From Chryseobacterium sediminis (lineage in GTDB: Bacteria > Bacteroidota > Bacteroidia > Flavobacteriales > Weeksellaceae): a stretch of 64,000 nt of DNA. The stretch lies in assembly GCF_008386505.1 (NCBI RefSeq), contig NZ_VUNZ01000001.1:1419937-1483936 (forward strand). Direction: 5' to 3'. Below are positions 16,981 to 26,678 of this stretch, piece by piece. The notes under the pieces were generated by a model. The model was not told where the DNA came from. It worked only from the letters and a program-made list of their open reading frames with translations, and did not search any database. A program made the translations under genes and the position numbers. Each line of letters starts with the position of its first letter. Within the stretch, counting starts at the first letter, position 1.

Positions 16981-19900
16981 TTATTCTTGTACAACAGCAC
17001 TCACATCCTTAAAATCAAACGCATCACTGTCAGGATCAAAAACCATAAATCGGAATACATAGGGTCCATAATTCAAATTGGTAACTGTCAAAGCTCGTGT
17101 ATCAGCATCTATAAGTACCGCTCCCGCTGGCCCGCTTGTCTGAATCCATGAATAAATAAGTTTTGCAGGATCACTATCATCAGGCTCTCCATTTAATGAA
17201 CCTGTTCCTTTTAATATAAAAGAAAGGTCACGCTGATGGAATTTAAAACCAGTTTCTGCTACAGCCGTAACAACAGGCTTAACACCTTCACAGCACTGTA
17301 CTCCTTCTGAGAAGTCGATATTGTTTATTACAACAGATGTAGGTCTGTACCAATCTCTTATGGACAACCTTTGATAACATCCGCCACCAGTCACTTCCAC
17401 TCCTATCACCGGAATATTATTTGGATTAATATTGGTGTATTTGTAACTGATCTTACCATTTACAAGAGGCTGGGTAGTAAAATTCCCAGTACCCAGAAAA
17501 TCCCAACCGTAAGTATATTCTGTAAAGTAAGGTCCGGAAACTTCAATGTTTATTGTTGTTTCTGTTGAACCGTTAGCCGGATAATCAACCGTATAATTAA
17601 CGTTCACTTTAGGCGGTGGAATAACCTTAATACGGCAGTTAGTTGCTTTATCGTTTACAGTAAATGTAATATATTGACCATATAAGGCAGGGTTTACTAA
17701 ATTCGGAGCAAAGGAATAGTTCCCATTTCCGGATCCAACAACACTAGACTCAGCACCAGGACTGGCTTTTACAACCCCATTCGCAGGGAATAGATCAATA
17801 AAAGGTATAGCGTCGGCTACAGAACAAAGAATATCTGTTGCTAAACTTACACGAACCGGAATATCATACCAATCTCTTATTGCTGTACTTTGATTACATC
17901 CTCCACCTGTTACTTTCACCCCTATCACAGGAATATTTTTCAAATCCAGATTGGTGTATTTGTAACTGATCTTACCATTTACCGGATTTTGTGCGGTAAA
18001 CTGTCCCTGACCCAGGAAATCCCAGCTGTAATTATATTCTGCAAAGTACGGTCCTGAAACTTCAATGTTTATTGTTGTTTCTGTTGAACCACCACTTGGG
18101 TAATTAACAGTATAAGCAAAATCAACTTTAGGCGGCGGAATAACCTTGATCTTACAGTTCGTAGATTGTCCGTTTACAGTAAAGGTAATTTCCTGACCAT
18201 ACAACGTAGGATTCACTAAATTCGGAGCAAAGGAATAGCTCCCACCGTTGGATATAACACTAGCTTCAGCGCCAGTACTGGCTGCCACAACTCCATTCTC
18301 AGGGAATACGTCAAAAGGTAAAGGATCGGCTGCAGAACAAATAACACTTGCTGGCAAGCTCAATCGAACCGGAGCATCGTACCAACCTCTTATAATAATG
18401 TCCTGAGTACATCCGTGACCGCTCACATTCACTTTTATCAATGGAATATTTTTAGGATCCAGATTATAGAATTCGTAGCTTACATTTCCGTATTCATCCG
18501 GTTGCTTGTTAATGAAATGTCCATTATCCAGGAAATCCCAATCATAAGTGTAGTCTGCAAAGTCTGGTCCTGAAACTTTAAAGTTTACCACGGTTATGAT
18601 AGACTCACCTTCCGGATAGAAGACATCGCTAACCACTATATTTATTTCTGGCTGTGAAATAACTTTGATACTGCAGTTTGTAGGTTTCCCGTTCACCGTA
18701 AATGTAATTTCCTGACCGTGGAACTCTTTAGCTACTAACTTCGGATCAAAGACATACTGTCCGTTGCCGGATTGTTTAACTCCACCACCAACACTAGCTT
18801 CTACAACTCCATTCAAAGGGAATACCGTAAAAGGTATAGGATTGGCTTCAGCACAAATAACAGCAGTCGGCAAACTTAATTTAACAATTGCTTTTGGTGT
18901 ACAACAGATATATGGAAGTGAAAAGTCTGCGATAACTTTTGGATTTTTTATGGAATCATAAACCATTATAAAAGTACCTCTTCTTTCAACGCCTCGTTTG
19001 TGTTCTAACCCTGAGTTCTTTTCTATATATTCATTGAAATAAGCTTTTGACAGATCTTTATTGCCTACCAGTTCTTCTAAAGACAAAAGCATAACGTCAA
19101 ATCCCAGCTGCTGCTTGTCCCTGATTTCTTTTATCTGTTCAAAAGCAATTCGGTGATCCATCCCCTGATGGCCTTCTATATTATAAAACGAATAGTTATC
19201 GATATTGAGATTTAAAGGTTTTTCTTTTTCAAACAGACCTACCGATACCCATTCTGTATCAAATGTCAAATTATTTCCAGATGACCGATTGCTTGTCTTA
19301 TCAAAATTCCATGTTTTTAAAAACTCTTCTGTAGCCTGGTAGTAAAAAGGAACCGCCTTATTGCTCAGAGGATTTAATTTTTGCGACGGGGTAATTTTAA
19401 CCTGTACTTTATTTTTAATAATATTATCCGGATCAAAATTTCCTACTTGTTGATTAAAACGCTTAATTAAGGTTTTAACTCTTTGGGTCGTTTTCTCATC
19501 GTCTAAAGCAGGTGAATTATAAAACTGATGTCTTGAGAAATCCAACTGAACATCTGATATTATTTTCCCCAGCATGATGTGTTTAGGAAAAGAGGCAAAA
19601 TCGGGAAAACAGTTAGTAAATGCTTTAGGAAGTAATTCTATAATTTCAGAATAGGTATCCATCAAATCCTTTATCACATCATAAGTATACTGAAACCCTG
19701 TTTCCTGATTAATAACTCTGTCTAGTGATGCCTTGAAAGATTCATAGCTGGCACTTGGAATTCTTAAAATTTTAGCGATTGCCGTGATTTTTTCAAAAAT
19801 ACCCTTCCCATAATCAGCTTTATCTATCGCCTTGATATACATCTTTTTTAAATCAGAGACTTCCACCTTGTTTTTTGAAACAAACCGTTCTAAAATAATA

Positions 19901-20640
19901 CGATTTTGTTTTACAGGCTCCATGATATCTTCTATAAACAAAGGATGAGGCTGAAGACGATCTTGTCTTTTAGGTTTAACAGCACCTGTTACGGGATCAG
20001 GCAGAGAAAAACCTTCTTCTCCAAGAATATGCGTGATACCACTTGCTGTAGTAACCAATACTTTAAGGTTTCTGATTTGCTGTATTCCATGATTATCACA
20101 GTCAACTCCTCTACAAGGTTTAACTTCTTTTTCATAATCCTCCAAATACAGCAACAGGTATTTATCTTCTAAATTTGTAAGGTTATTAATGGGTTGAAAA
20201 TCAGGCTTAGCTTCATGAGCCGCAGCCAGTTCCCATAGTTCAATCTGATTGTTTCCTTCGTAAAAGGCCGGGTATTTTACTTTAAAATTATCATATACTT
20301 TAAAGTGGGTAAAGCTTTTATTTTCCAGATCCACGGTTTTCAGATCACTCATGTACAAGTCTTCACTCGTCTTGCTGGTATTATTCAGGGTGAGTAAATC
20401 TCCGTCAGTTGTAACTGCTACTCCCTGTGAAAGCTGTATGCTGTTCAGCAGCCTGTTTTTATAAATAAGTTTTGGTTTGAGACCGCATACAATACCTACT
20501 CCCTGCAGCAGTACTCTGGACAAACGGTCCTGATCTTCAAAAAAATCCAGAAACTCATTGAACTGATCCGGATCTTCTATATACTGTCCTTTACTGAATT
20601 TTCGATATTGAACTGATATATTACTTAATTGATTCTTCAT
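16981..20640 (-). CDS. Large PKD/Ig-like repeat eCIS protein A
   Basis: This 1219-aa protein has a roughly 550-residue N-terminal region that is paralogous to the next gene upstream (shared QYRKF, EFxDxFEDQDRLSR and GVGIVCG blocks). At least three tandem repeats of about 150 residues follow. Each repeat contains a Cys, an LTFTVNG-like strand set and a PKD-like YxWDFLGxGxF motif, and a final Ig-like domain ends the protein. There is no signal peptide, consistent with cytoplasmic particle assembly. It follows the Afp11/Afp12-like baseplate genes in the same operon, where large particle-decorating or fibre-base proteins occur. The near-identical repeats at DNA level (17.5-18.7 kb) point to recent internal duplication. 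Confidence 0.65.
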   Translation of the reverse strand: MKNQLSNISVQYRKFSKGQYIEDPDQFNEFLDFFEDQDRLSRVLLQGVGIVCGLKPKLIYKNRLLNSIQLSQGVAVTTDGDLLTLNNTSKTSEDLYMSDLKTVDLENKSFTHFKVYDNFKVKYPAFYEGNNQIELWELAAAHEAKPDFQPINNLTNLEDKYLLLYLEDYEKEVKPCRGVDCDNHGIQQIRNLKVLVTTASGITHILGEEGFSLPDPVTGAVKPKRQDRLQPHPLFIEDIMEPVKQNRIILERFVSKNKVEVSDLKKMYIKAIDKADYGKGIFEKITAIAKILRIPSASYESFKASLDRVINQETGFQYTYDVIKDLMDTYSEIIELLPKAFTNCFPDFASFPKHIMLGKIISDVQLDFSRHQFYNSPALDDEKTTQRVKTLIKRFNQQVGNFDPDNIIKNKVQVKITPSQKLNPLSNKAVPFYYQATEEFLKTWNFDKTSNRSSGNNLTFDTEWVSVGLFEKEKPLNLNIDNYSFYNIEGHQGMDHRIAFEQIKEIRDKQQLGFDVMLLSLEELVGNKDLSKAYFNEYIEKNSGLEHKRGVERRGTFIMVYDSIKNPKVIADFSLPYICCTPKAIVKLSLPTAVICAEANPIPFTVFPLNGVVEASVGGGVKQSGNGQYVFDPKLVAKEFHGQEITFTVNGKPTNCSIKVISQPEINIVVSDVFYPEGESIITVVNFKVSGPDFADYTYDWDFLDNGHFINKQPDEYGNVSYEFYNLDPKNIPLIKVNVSGHGCTQDIIIRGWYDAPVRLSLPASVICSAADPLPFDVFPENGVVAASTGAEASVISNGGSYSFAPNLVNPTLYGQEITFTVNGQSTNCKIKVIPPPKVDFAYTVNYPSGGSTETTINIEVSGPYFAEYNYSWDFLGQGQFTAQNPVNGKISYKYTNLDLKNIPVIGVKVTGGGCNQSTAIRDWYDIPVRVSLATDILCSVADAIPFIDLFPANGVVKASPGAESSVVGSGNGNYSFAPNLVNPALYGQYITFTVNDKATNCRIKVIPPPKVNVNYTVDYPANGSTETTINIEVSGPYFTEYTYGWDFLGTGNFTTQPLVNGKISYKYTNINPNNIPVIGVEVTGGGCYQRLSIRDWYRPTSVVINNIDFSEGVQCCEGVKPVVTAVAETGFKFHQRDLSFILKGTGSLNGEPDDSDPAKLIYSWIQTSGPAGAVLIDADTRALTVTNLNYGPYVFRFMVFDPDSDAFDFKDVSAVVQE

Positions 20641-20676
20641 TGTAATTCATTTTTTATGATTTTATTAAGCTGGTGT

Positions 20677-20714
20677 AATAACTTCTCAGGCAGAACACTG
20701 CCTAAGAAGTTATT
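20677..20714 (-). terminator. Strong intergenic hairpin between the two PKD genes
   Basis: The arms AATAACTTCTCAGGCAG and CTGCCTAAGAAGTTATT pair over 17 positions with one mismatch around a 4-nt loop. It starts 7 bp past the stop of the 1040-aa gene but lacks a clear T run, so it may be an mRNA-processing or partial-termination signal. Confidence 0.5.
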
Positions 20715-20721
20715 GTTATTA

Positions 20722-23700
20722 TTAAGGAATGTTATAACCCAGCTCTTGAAGCGCACCAACAACTTTACTCAAGTAGTTTTCAGGAGTATCTCCATCAGGA
20801 ACATTATATTTGAATTTTACTTTTCCTGCTGCCACTTCGGATTGAAGGTTGAACTGCGAAGGATAAGACGCATTAGAACCATTTTCTACTGCCTTCATAA
20901 GCTCCTGGAATCTGGCATCTCCATCTACCTGGAACACTATTCCTCGGTAATAATTAGGATTATTTGTACCAAAATTGTTTGCAATTCTGGTTTTTAAAGC
21001 CTGAATATCATTTGAGAAACCATTTGTTCTAGGAGTAATAGACTGATAGCTATGATAGATAGAGTCTGCTTCATCCTGGAAGACCATAACAATTACATTA
21101 CCTACCGCTGCCGGTCCACCTTCCATATTCAGGAAGTCGAATGTTCTTTCTGAACCTCTGGAGACTACCTGTACTTTCTCATCGTATGCTACAGAATCAT
21201 TTCCATATAATGGCAACAATCTGTTTTTAAGTAAGGTTTCTTTCATCGTTTCCAAAGGTCTTAAAGTTGAGTTCATAGAACCTGAAGAATCGAAATAAAT
21301 ATATATTCTTGTATTTTTGTTAATAACCAGTTTTAATGTAATAGGAGTAATAGTATATGTTGTACTACATCCATTCTGATTTTTAACTGTTAAAACAGGT
21401 CTGAAAACGTCTTCCTGTCCTGCTACTCCTAATGAGTATACATGAGTGACCGTACCATTACCATCCGGCACCTGGCTGCCTGATGAATTATCACCAAAGT
21501 TCCAGTTATAAGTATATCCTGGCTGGTGACCGCTAATATTAAACGTAACTGTTGCTTTTGGATCATTAATATCTTCTCCGTAAACAACTTCTCCGACAGA
21601 AACATTAATAACAGGTTCTGCATACACTACCATTGTAGATTCTACAGGTTCATCATTAACGGTAAATGTGATTGTCTGCCCAAAATAAGTTGGGCTAACC
21701 AAACTTGGATCAAATAATTTCTGTCCTCCGGATTGTGTAACTGCAGGAATCTGAGTACCATTTACAAATGCTTTTACCTGAGCGTCTAACGGAACGAGTG
21801 TAAGCGTAACCGGATTATCTCTTTGGCATAGCTTGTTGGCCGGCAATACTAAGAATACAGGGTCTTTTTTAGAGCAGCACAAGTAAGGTAATGAGAAATC
21901 TGCAAGAACCTGATTATCAGATTCAGAATTATAAATCAAAGCAAAGGTTCCACCCGGTTCTACACCGCCCATATGTTCAAGACCCGGTTTTCGCTCTACG
22001 AATTCGCTTAAAAGTTCGCTGACAACGTCTTTTTTAGGATCTTGTTTTACAACGGTAATTCCTTCAGGTGATTCTTCTTTTGAGAATTCAGCCTTGTTCA
22101 GTAATCTTAACTGTTCATCCAGTTTGGAGATGTTCAGTAAGGTATTTTGTGAATTAACTGTCCTGTTGCTGACATCCGTGGAAATGGATACCAATTGCTT
22201 TCTAAGTTCTTCTATAGATACCGTTTTCTCTCTGATTGGCGGCTCGCTGCCAGGTTTTTCACCTTTATCCAAAACCAATGCAATGACATCAAAGGCTAAT
22301 CCGTATTGTGTTTTAAGATCATTGATGTTTTGCAATGCTGTTTTATAAGGCATTCCTATGTGACCTTCAATTCTATAGAAGTCATTATTGTCAATGTTAT
22401 AATTCAGCGGATTCTGAATAAAGTCTTCTCCTGCTAAATTGGCCGTATGATAGCTTAGATTGTAAGCAGCTCTATCGGTTTTTGCTTTTTCAAAGTTCCA
22501 TTGAGCCAATAAAGATTTATCTACATTATAGTAATACGGTATTGCTTTATTACCCAATCTTACATTCAGATTGGAAGGCGTGATTTTAATACGTCCGATA
22601 TAGGATTGAAATCCATTAACTTTCTGCACAAAACGATTGGCAAGCATGATGACTCTTTCATAATTCTCATCATCACTTGTGGTAACCGGTGAATTATAAA
22701 AACCGTGACGTAAAGGAGTATACTCTCCTAATTCCTGTTTTGCTCCAACATGTCCTAACAGAAGGTGTTTAGGGAATGAAGCAATATCCGGACAGCATTC
22801 AACATTCAGATGCAGGATCAAGCTTTTTATTTCATTGTAGGTATCCATCAAATCCTTTAGTAAATCATATCGGTATTGATAATCTTCCAAGACTGGAGAA
22901 GTGCTTGACAGTAAAGGATTTAATTTGTCAAATAATGTCTGACCTCCCAGATTCATATTTATATTAAAAGTTCCTGCGATAGAAGTAAAGCCTTCACTTA
23001 ATTCTGCAACAGTACTGATGGCTCCTTTAAATTTTGTTTTTAGCTGCGGTGCTGTTTTAACAAGCGTATCCAGAATCACTCTTTTGGCTTCAATATTGGG
23101 TAAACTGTCAAAAAGCTTTTCATAAACATCATGCTGTTTATAGATTGTATCTTTTGCATCTCCCCTGGCAATAAGCTCTGAAACAGATGCTGAATCTGCC
23201 AGAAGCACTTTAAGATTAGACACCTGCTCTGCTCCGTTATTATCACAATCAGCATCCTGACATGGATTTTCATCGTTGGAATAGCTTTCTAAATAAAGGA
23301 TTACAATTTTATCATTTAATGAACCACGAATATCCATTACCTGTTTAAAATCTCCTGCATTAGCTCCTTCCCTCACTAACTTTGTATACTCTTGCGTTGT
23401 AAACAATTCTAAAAGAGGAATCTGCTGTCCTCCGATACGAAAATGCTCATATCCTACGACATCAATATAATTTCTATAGTATCTGTAATTTTTAGCCTGG
23501 AAATCAATGGTGACCTCTGAGTTCTTGCTTCCCGCCTGACGCAGTGTTATTAAGTCTCCATCCGTAGTTACCCCGGCTCCCTGTGTAATTGCAATTGTAT
23601 CAAAAGGAATCTCTTCAAGATCTCCGGGTCTGGCTGTTTTTTCTACTAAGGTAGGTGTAAGTTCAAGTTCTACATATTCCGATTGAAAACCACACACTAT

Positions 23701-23844
23701 CCCCACACCACTCAAACGGGTTCTTGAAAGTCTGTCCTGATCTTCAAAATAATCTATAAATTCGTTTAATTGCCCCTCTGTTAACGCCTGATTGTCGTTA
23801 AACTTTCTATATTGGGTTGTTACATTGTCTAATTTGGTATTCAT
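20722..23844 (-). CDS. Large eCIS protein B with PKD and vWA domains
   Basis: This 1040-aa protein has an N-terminal half paralogous to the gene at 16981 (FEDQDRLSR...GVGIVCG). A conserved LDWLPYLCC-like segment comes next (here FSLPYLCCS, about 640), then a PKD-like domain (YTYNWNFGDNSSG, about 760) and a C-terminal von Willebrand A-like domain. The MIDAS motif DSSGSMNS lies at about residue 852. vWA/MIDAS domains bind ligands through a metal ion, so the C-terminus could be an adhesin or a protein-interaction module at the particle. Its start overlaps the stop of the 936-aa gene by one base (TAATG), so the two are co-translated. The exact particle role is not known to me. Confidence 0.65.
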   Translation of the reverse strand: MNTKLDNVTTQYRKFNDNQALTEGQLNEFIDYFEDQDRLSRTRLSGVGIVCGFQSEYVELELTPTLVEKTARPGDLEEIPFDTIAITQGAGVTTDGDLITLRQAGSKNSEVTIDFQAKNYRYYRNYIDVVGYEHFRIGGQQIPLLELFTTQEYTKLVREGANAGDFKQVMDIRGSLNDKIVILYLESYSNDENPCQDADCDNNGAEQVSNLKVLLADSASVSELIARGDAKDTIYKQHDVYEKLFDSLPNIEAKRVILDTLVKTAPQLKTKFKGAISTVAELSEGFTSIAGTFNINMNLGGQTLFDKLNPLLSSTSPVLEDYQYRYDLLKDLMDTYNEIKSLILHLNVECCPDIASFPKHLLLGHVGAKQELGEYTPLRHGFYNSPVTTSDDENYERVIMLANRFVQKVNGFQSYIGRIKITPSNLNVRLGNKAIPYYYNVDKSLLAQWNFEKAKTDRAAYNLSYHTANLAGEDFIQNPLNYNIDNNDFYRIEGHIGMPYKTALQNINDLKTQYGLAFDVIALVLDKGEKPGSEPPIREKTVSIEELRKQLVSISTDVSNRTVNSQNTLLNISKLDEQLRLLNKAEFSKEESPEGITVVKQDPKKDVVSELLSEFVERKPGLEHMGGVEPGGTFALIYNSESDNQVLADFSLPYLCCSKKDPVFLVLPANKLCQRDNPVTLTLVPLDAQVKAFVNGTQIPAVTQSGGQKLFDPSLVSPTYFGQTITFTVNDEPVESTMVVYAEPVINVSVGEVVYGEDINDPKATVTFNISGHQPGYTYNWNFGDNSSGSQVPDGNGTVTHVYSLGVAGQEDVFRPVLTVKNQNGCSTTYTITPITLKLVINKNTRIYIYFDSSGSMNSTLRPLETMKETLLKNRLLPLYGNDSVAYDEKVQVVSRGSERTFDFLNMEGGPAAVGNVIVMVFQDEADSIYHSYQSITPRTNGFSNDIQALKTRIANNFGTNNPNYYRGIVFQVDGDARFQELMKAVENGSNASYPSQFNLQSEVAAGKVKFKYNVPDGDTPENYLSKVVGALQELGYNIP

Positions 23845-26654
23845 TATTTTTCAATTTTTTTTGATAAGTTCGATTGTCCTAATATGATTTTTCCGTCCAG
23901 ACTGTCATTATCATTTGCATCACAATCCAGGAGTCTTCCCGGTCTGTAAATATTGTTCAAATGGCTAAGAGCGGTCAATAAATCCGTAATGCTGTTTCCA
24001 AGATTCACAATATTGTTTCTTGCCTTATCTGAAAGATATTTTTTAAAGGCTACTTCAAATTCAGCCAAATCATTCTGAGCCGTTTGTTTTTCACTTAAAC
24101 GATCTCCTACCCAGCAGATTTTCGCTAAAATATGAGCCGGAATTTCCTGTCTGATAACGGTTTCTGCATAGCGCCTGAAATCAGGGTCCTGAAAACGATA
24201 AGCAAACCCCGGAAGGACAACACTTACTCTGTAAGAATAAGGGTCAAACACATCTGCTTCACAATCTTCTTCACAAGAAGACATAAAGGCTTCCGAATAT
24301 TCTATCGGGTCTGTTGTAGGATTTTCTTCTTCCAGATCATACATGATTTTGAAGGTACCTCCGATAGACATACAGCCAATACCGCCCATGAGTTTATAAT
24401 CTTTAGTGGTTGGCTTTAATAACAAATGCTCAATCAGAAAAATACCCTCTTCTGTAAATTCATATTTGAAATACTTCACTGTAGTTCTAATTCCTGTGAT
24501 CAAATCTTCCAGATTTGAATAAGGATTTGTCTTTTTGTGAGTAGCAATTACATTTTTCTTTACGGGATCATCTACAATCTCAAAATAGTAATTGCCTCCC
24601 AGTGAAAAACGAATGATTATATTTCCAATTAACTGATTATGCTCGATTGGTTTTTTTAATGCATTTTCAAGGTCTTCCTCATCAATCTGAATGCTTTGAT
24701 AAATCGCATCATTCATATTTTTGGTAGCAATATATTCCGTTGTATAACTGTTTACTGATGATAAAACAATGTTGTTATCAGCATCTTTTATTTTCCAGGT
24801 ATATGTCTTTTTGCCAGCATTATCTATTGTTTCAATGATCGTTACCGGCGACTGAGATAAGTTTCTCTGTTTGTAATTTTTAATTCCCAACAAACGGGCT
24901 ATTCTTTTCTGAACACCGGAAATATTACTGGTATTCCAAAGGTCTGAATCTCCGATTAACGTGTAATTGTAGCCTAATCCTCTGTCTTTACTTAATGACG
25001 GGTACTCTTTTAAGAAGTTTTCTTTGTTACTTAAGACAATTTCATCGGTAGATTTCCCATATAATGATTTCATTAAGAAGGTATAATCACTGAATGTTTC
25101 AGCAAAACGGGAGATCAGATGATCCAACACTTCATTTCGACGTTCCACGCTGTTATCCAGCTCTTCATATAACGAATCTGTAAGCAGATCATCATTCTCA
25201 GTATTATATTTAGATTTAGAAACCAGTTCATCAAAACCTTTAATATTCTTAAGAGCCTGTGTAAAAAAGGTTCTTTTTAACTTACCATTAATGCTTAATA
25301 CTTCTTTTACTTTTTCAAGGTGTTTGAAATAGCCGGCAAGAATTTGATCAAAAAACAGCAAATACCCTTTCATTTGTTTGGCCAGGGCTTCTCTCTCAGG
25401 GGATTGATTTCCTATAATTCCTGATTCTCCTACTCCATAGGTATCCGGAAATTCATTCAGAATCGTAGCATAGTTTGCAATATCATATGAAGTTCCTTTT
25501 GGTAAAGCCAATTCTTTATTCTGTCTTGCATCCTCTCTCAGTACTTCTTCTTCTCTTTTAAGAGTTTCTAAGTAATCCTGAACTTTCTTATCGTTGATAT
25601 TTAACGGAAGAGATCCTTTACTGTAACTGAATGAACTCAGTTCGCACAGTTCCGGTTTTCTGCCCTTTTCAATACAGATCAGCCAATCGTTATTTTGTTT
25701 GATGATGTTATCACACCCGGCAATAGAAACGTCATGAATTTCTTTCACCCCTTCAATTTTCATGATTTCACTGATGATATCGGAAAGGCGAACTTCTCTT
25801 CTCAGCTGGCTGTTTTTAAGCTCTTCAGTATCAATAAATCCGTTTTCCAAAAGTGGTCCCTCAAAGATCTGATCTGTAGTAAGACCTTTATCAAGCATTT
25901 GTTTCAGTGAATAAAAATGAACCTCAGGAGACAGGTAATTATTGATCGCTCTGATGACCTTAGCATGCACCAGTTCTTCATCTGCTTTACTGGCAAGCCC
26001 AAGACGGGCGCACACTGCAACTTTCTGAATTTCTACTTCTTTAATTTCCGCCAGATCTTCACAAAGTCCTCTATTGGCGTGGTAACTGTCTAATATTTTA
26101 ATATTAACATTAGATTTATCACATCCGATACCATCCTCATCAATATCTTCAGTATAATCTACATAAAGGTCATACAGCCCTTTTACGTCAAAGCTTTGTG
26201 TTTTTTCTCCGATAGGTTTAAAGTCTAAATCCCCGGTTTTGCAATCAACGTATAATTTTTCATTTTTAGGAACCAGCCAACAGTTACGGATTGGTCTTTT
26301 ATGGCTTCCCGTCATGTTAATATCTATAAACAACTTTCTGTAGTCCAGTTCGTTTAAAGGTCTTGATGGTAAAATTTCTTCAGCCTTTAAAAACTGGGTA
26401 TGAATGTCATTTTTTACATCATCGGATGCTAAGATATCTTCCATGTTCAGGTTCATCCTCATCCCAAGATCCGTTATGGCATAGCTTAACACTTCCAGAG
26501 TGGTAATACCGGGATCATGAGAATTATAATCGGTCCAGAGTTTTCCTCCTAGCTTCTCGATGTATTCAATCCCTGTTTTGCGTAGAAAATGAAAATCTGT
26601 CTGATCCCCGGTTTCTATATTTTTTGATATACTAATATGTTTATTTTCTGACAT
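23844..26654 (-). CDS. Afp12-like baseplate protein
   Basis: This 936-aa protein has N-terminal GGKLWTDYNSHDPGITTLEV, the usual opening of Afp12/Pvc12-like wedge proteins (SHDPGIT motif), and no membrane helix. It follows an Afp11-like gene by 24 bp, the standard eCIS order. In related particles the Afp11/Afp12 pair makes the baseplate wedges that join tail spike, sheath and fibres. Its length fits the family. It is shared by all eCIS-type loci I know of, so the assignment is firm by motif and synteny. Confidence 0.85.
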   Translation of the reverse strand: MSENKHISISKNIETGDQTDFHFLRKTGIEYIEKLGGKLWTDYNSHDPGITTLEVLSYAITDLGMRMNLNMEDILASDDVKNDIHTQFLKAEEILPSRPLNELDYRKLFIDINMTGSHKRPIRNCWLVPKNEKLYVDCKTGDLDFKPIGEKTQSFDVKGLYDLYVDYTEDIDEDGIGCDKSNVNIKILDSYHANRGLCEDLAEIKEVEIQKVAVCARLGLASKADEELVHAKVIRAINNYLSPEVHFYSLKQMLDKGLTTDQIFEGPLLENGFIDTEELKNSQLRREVRLSDIISEIMKIEGVKEIHDVSIAGCDNIIKQNNDWLICIEKGRKPELCELSSFSYSKGSLPLNINDKKVQDYLETLKREEEVLREDARQNKELALPKGTSYDIANYATILNEFPDTYGVGESGIIGNQSPEREALAKQMKGYLLFFDQILAGYFKHLEKVKEVLSINGKLKRTFFTQALKNIKGFDELVSKSKYNTENDDLLTDSLYEELDNSVERRNEVLDHLISRFAETFSDYTFLMKSLYGKSTDEIVLSNKENFLKEYPSLSKDRGLGYNYTLIGDSDLWNTSNISGVQKRIARLLGIKNYKQRNLSQSPVTIIETIDNAGKKTYTWKIKDADNNIVLSSVNSYTTEYIATKNMNDAIYQSIQIDEEDLENALKKPIEHNQLIGNIIIRFSLGGNYYFEIVDDPVKKNVIATHKKTNPYSNLEDLITGIRTTVKYFKYEFTEEGIFLIEHLLLKPTTKDYKLMGGIGCMSIGGTFKIMYDLEEENPTTDPIEYSEAFMSSCEEDCEADVFDPYSYRVSVVLPGFAYRFQDPDFRRYAETVIRQEIPAHILAKICWVGDRLSEKQTAQNDLAEFEVAFKKYLSDKARNNIVNLGNSITDLLTALSHLNNIYRPGRLLDCDANDNDSLDGKIILGQSNLSKKIEK

Positions 26655-26678
26655 GATTATGTTTCTTCTTATTTATTA

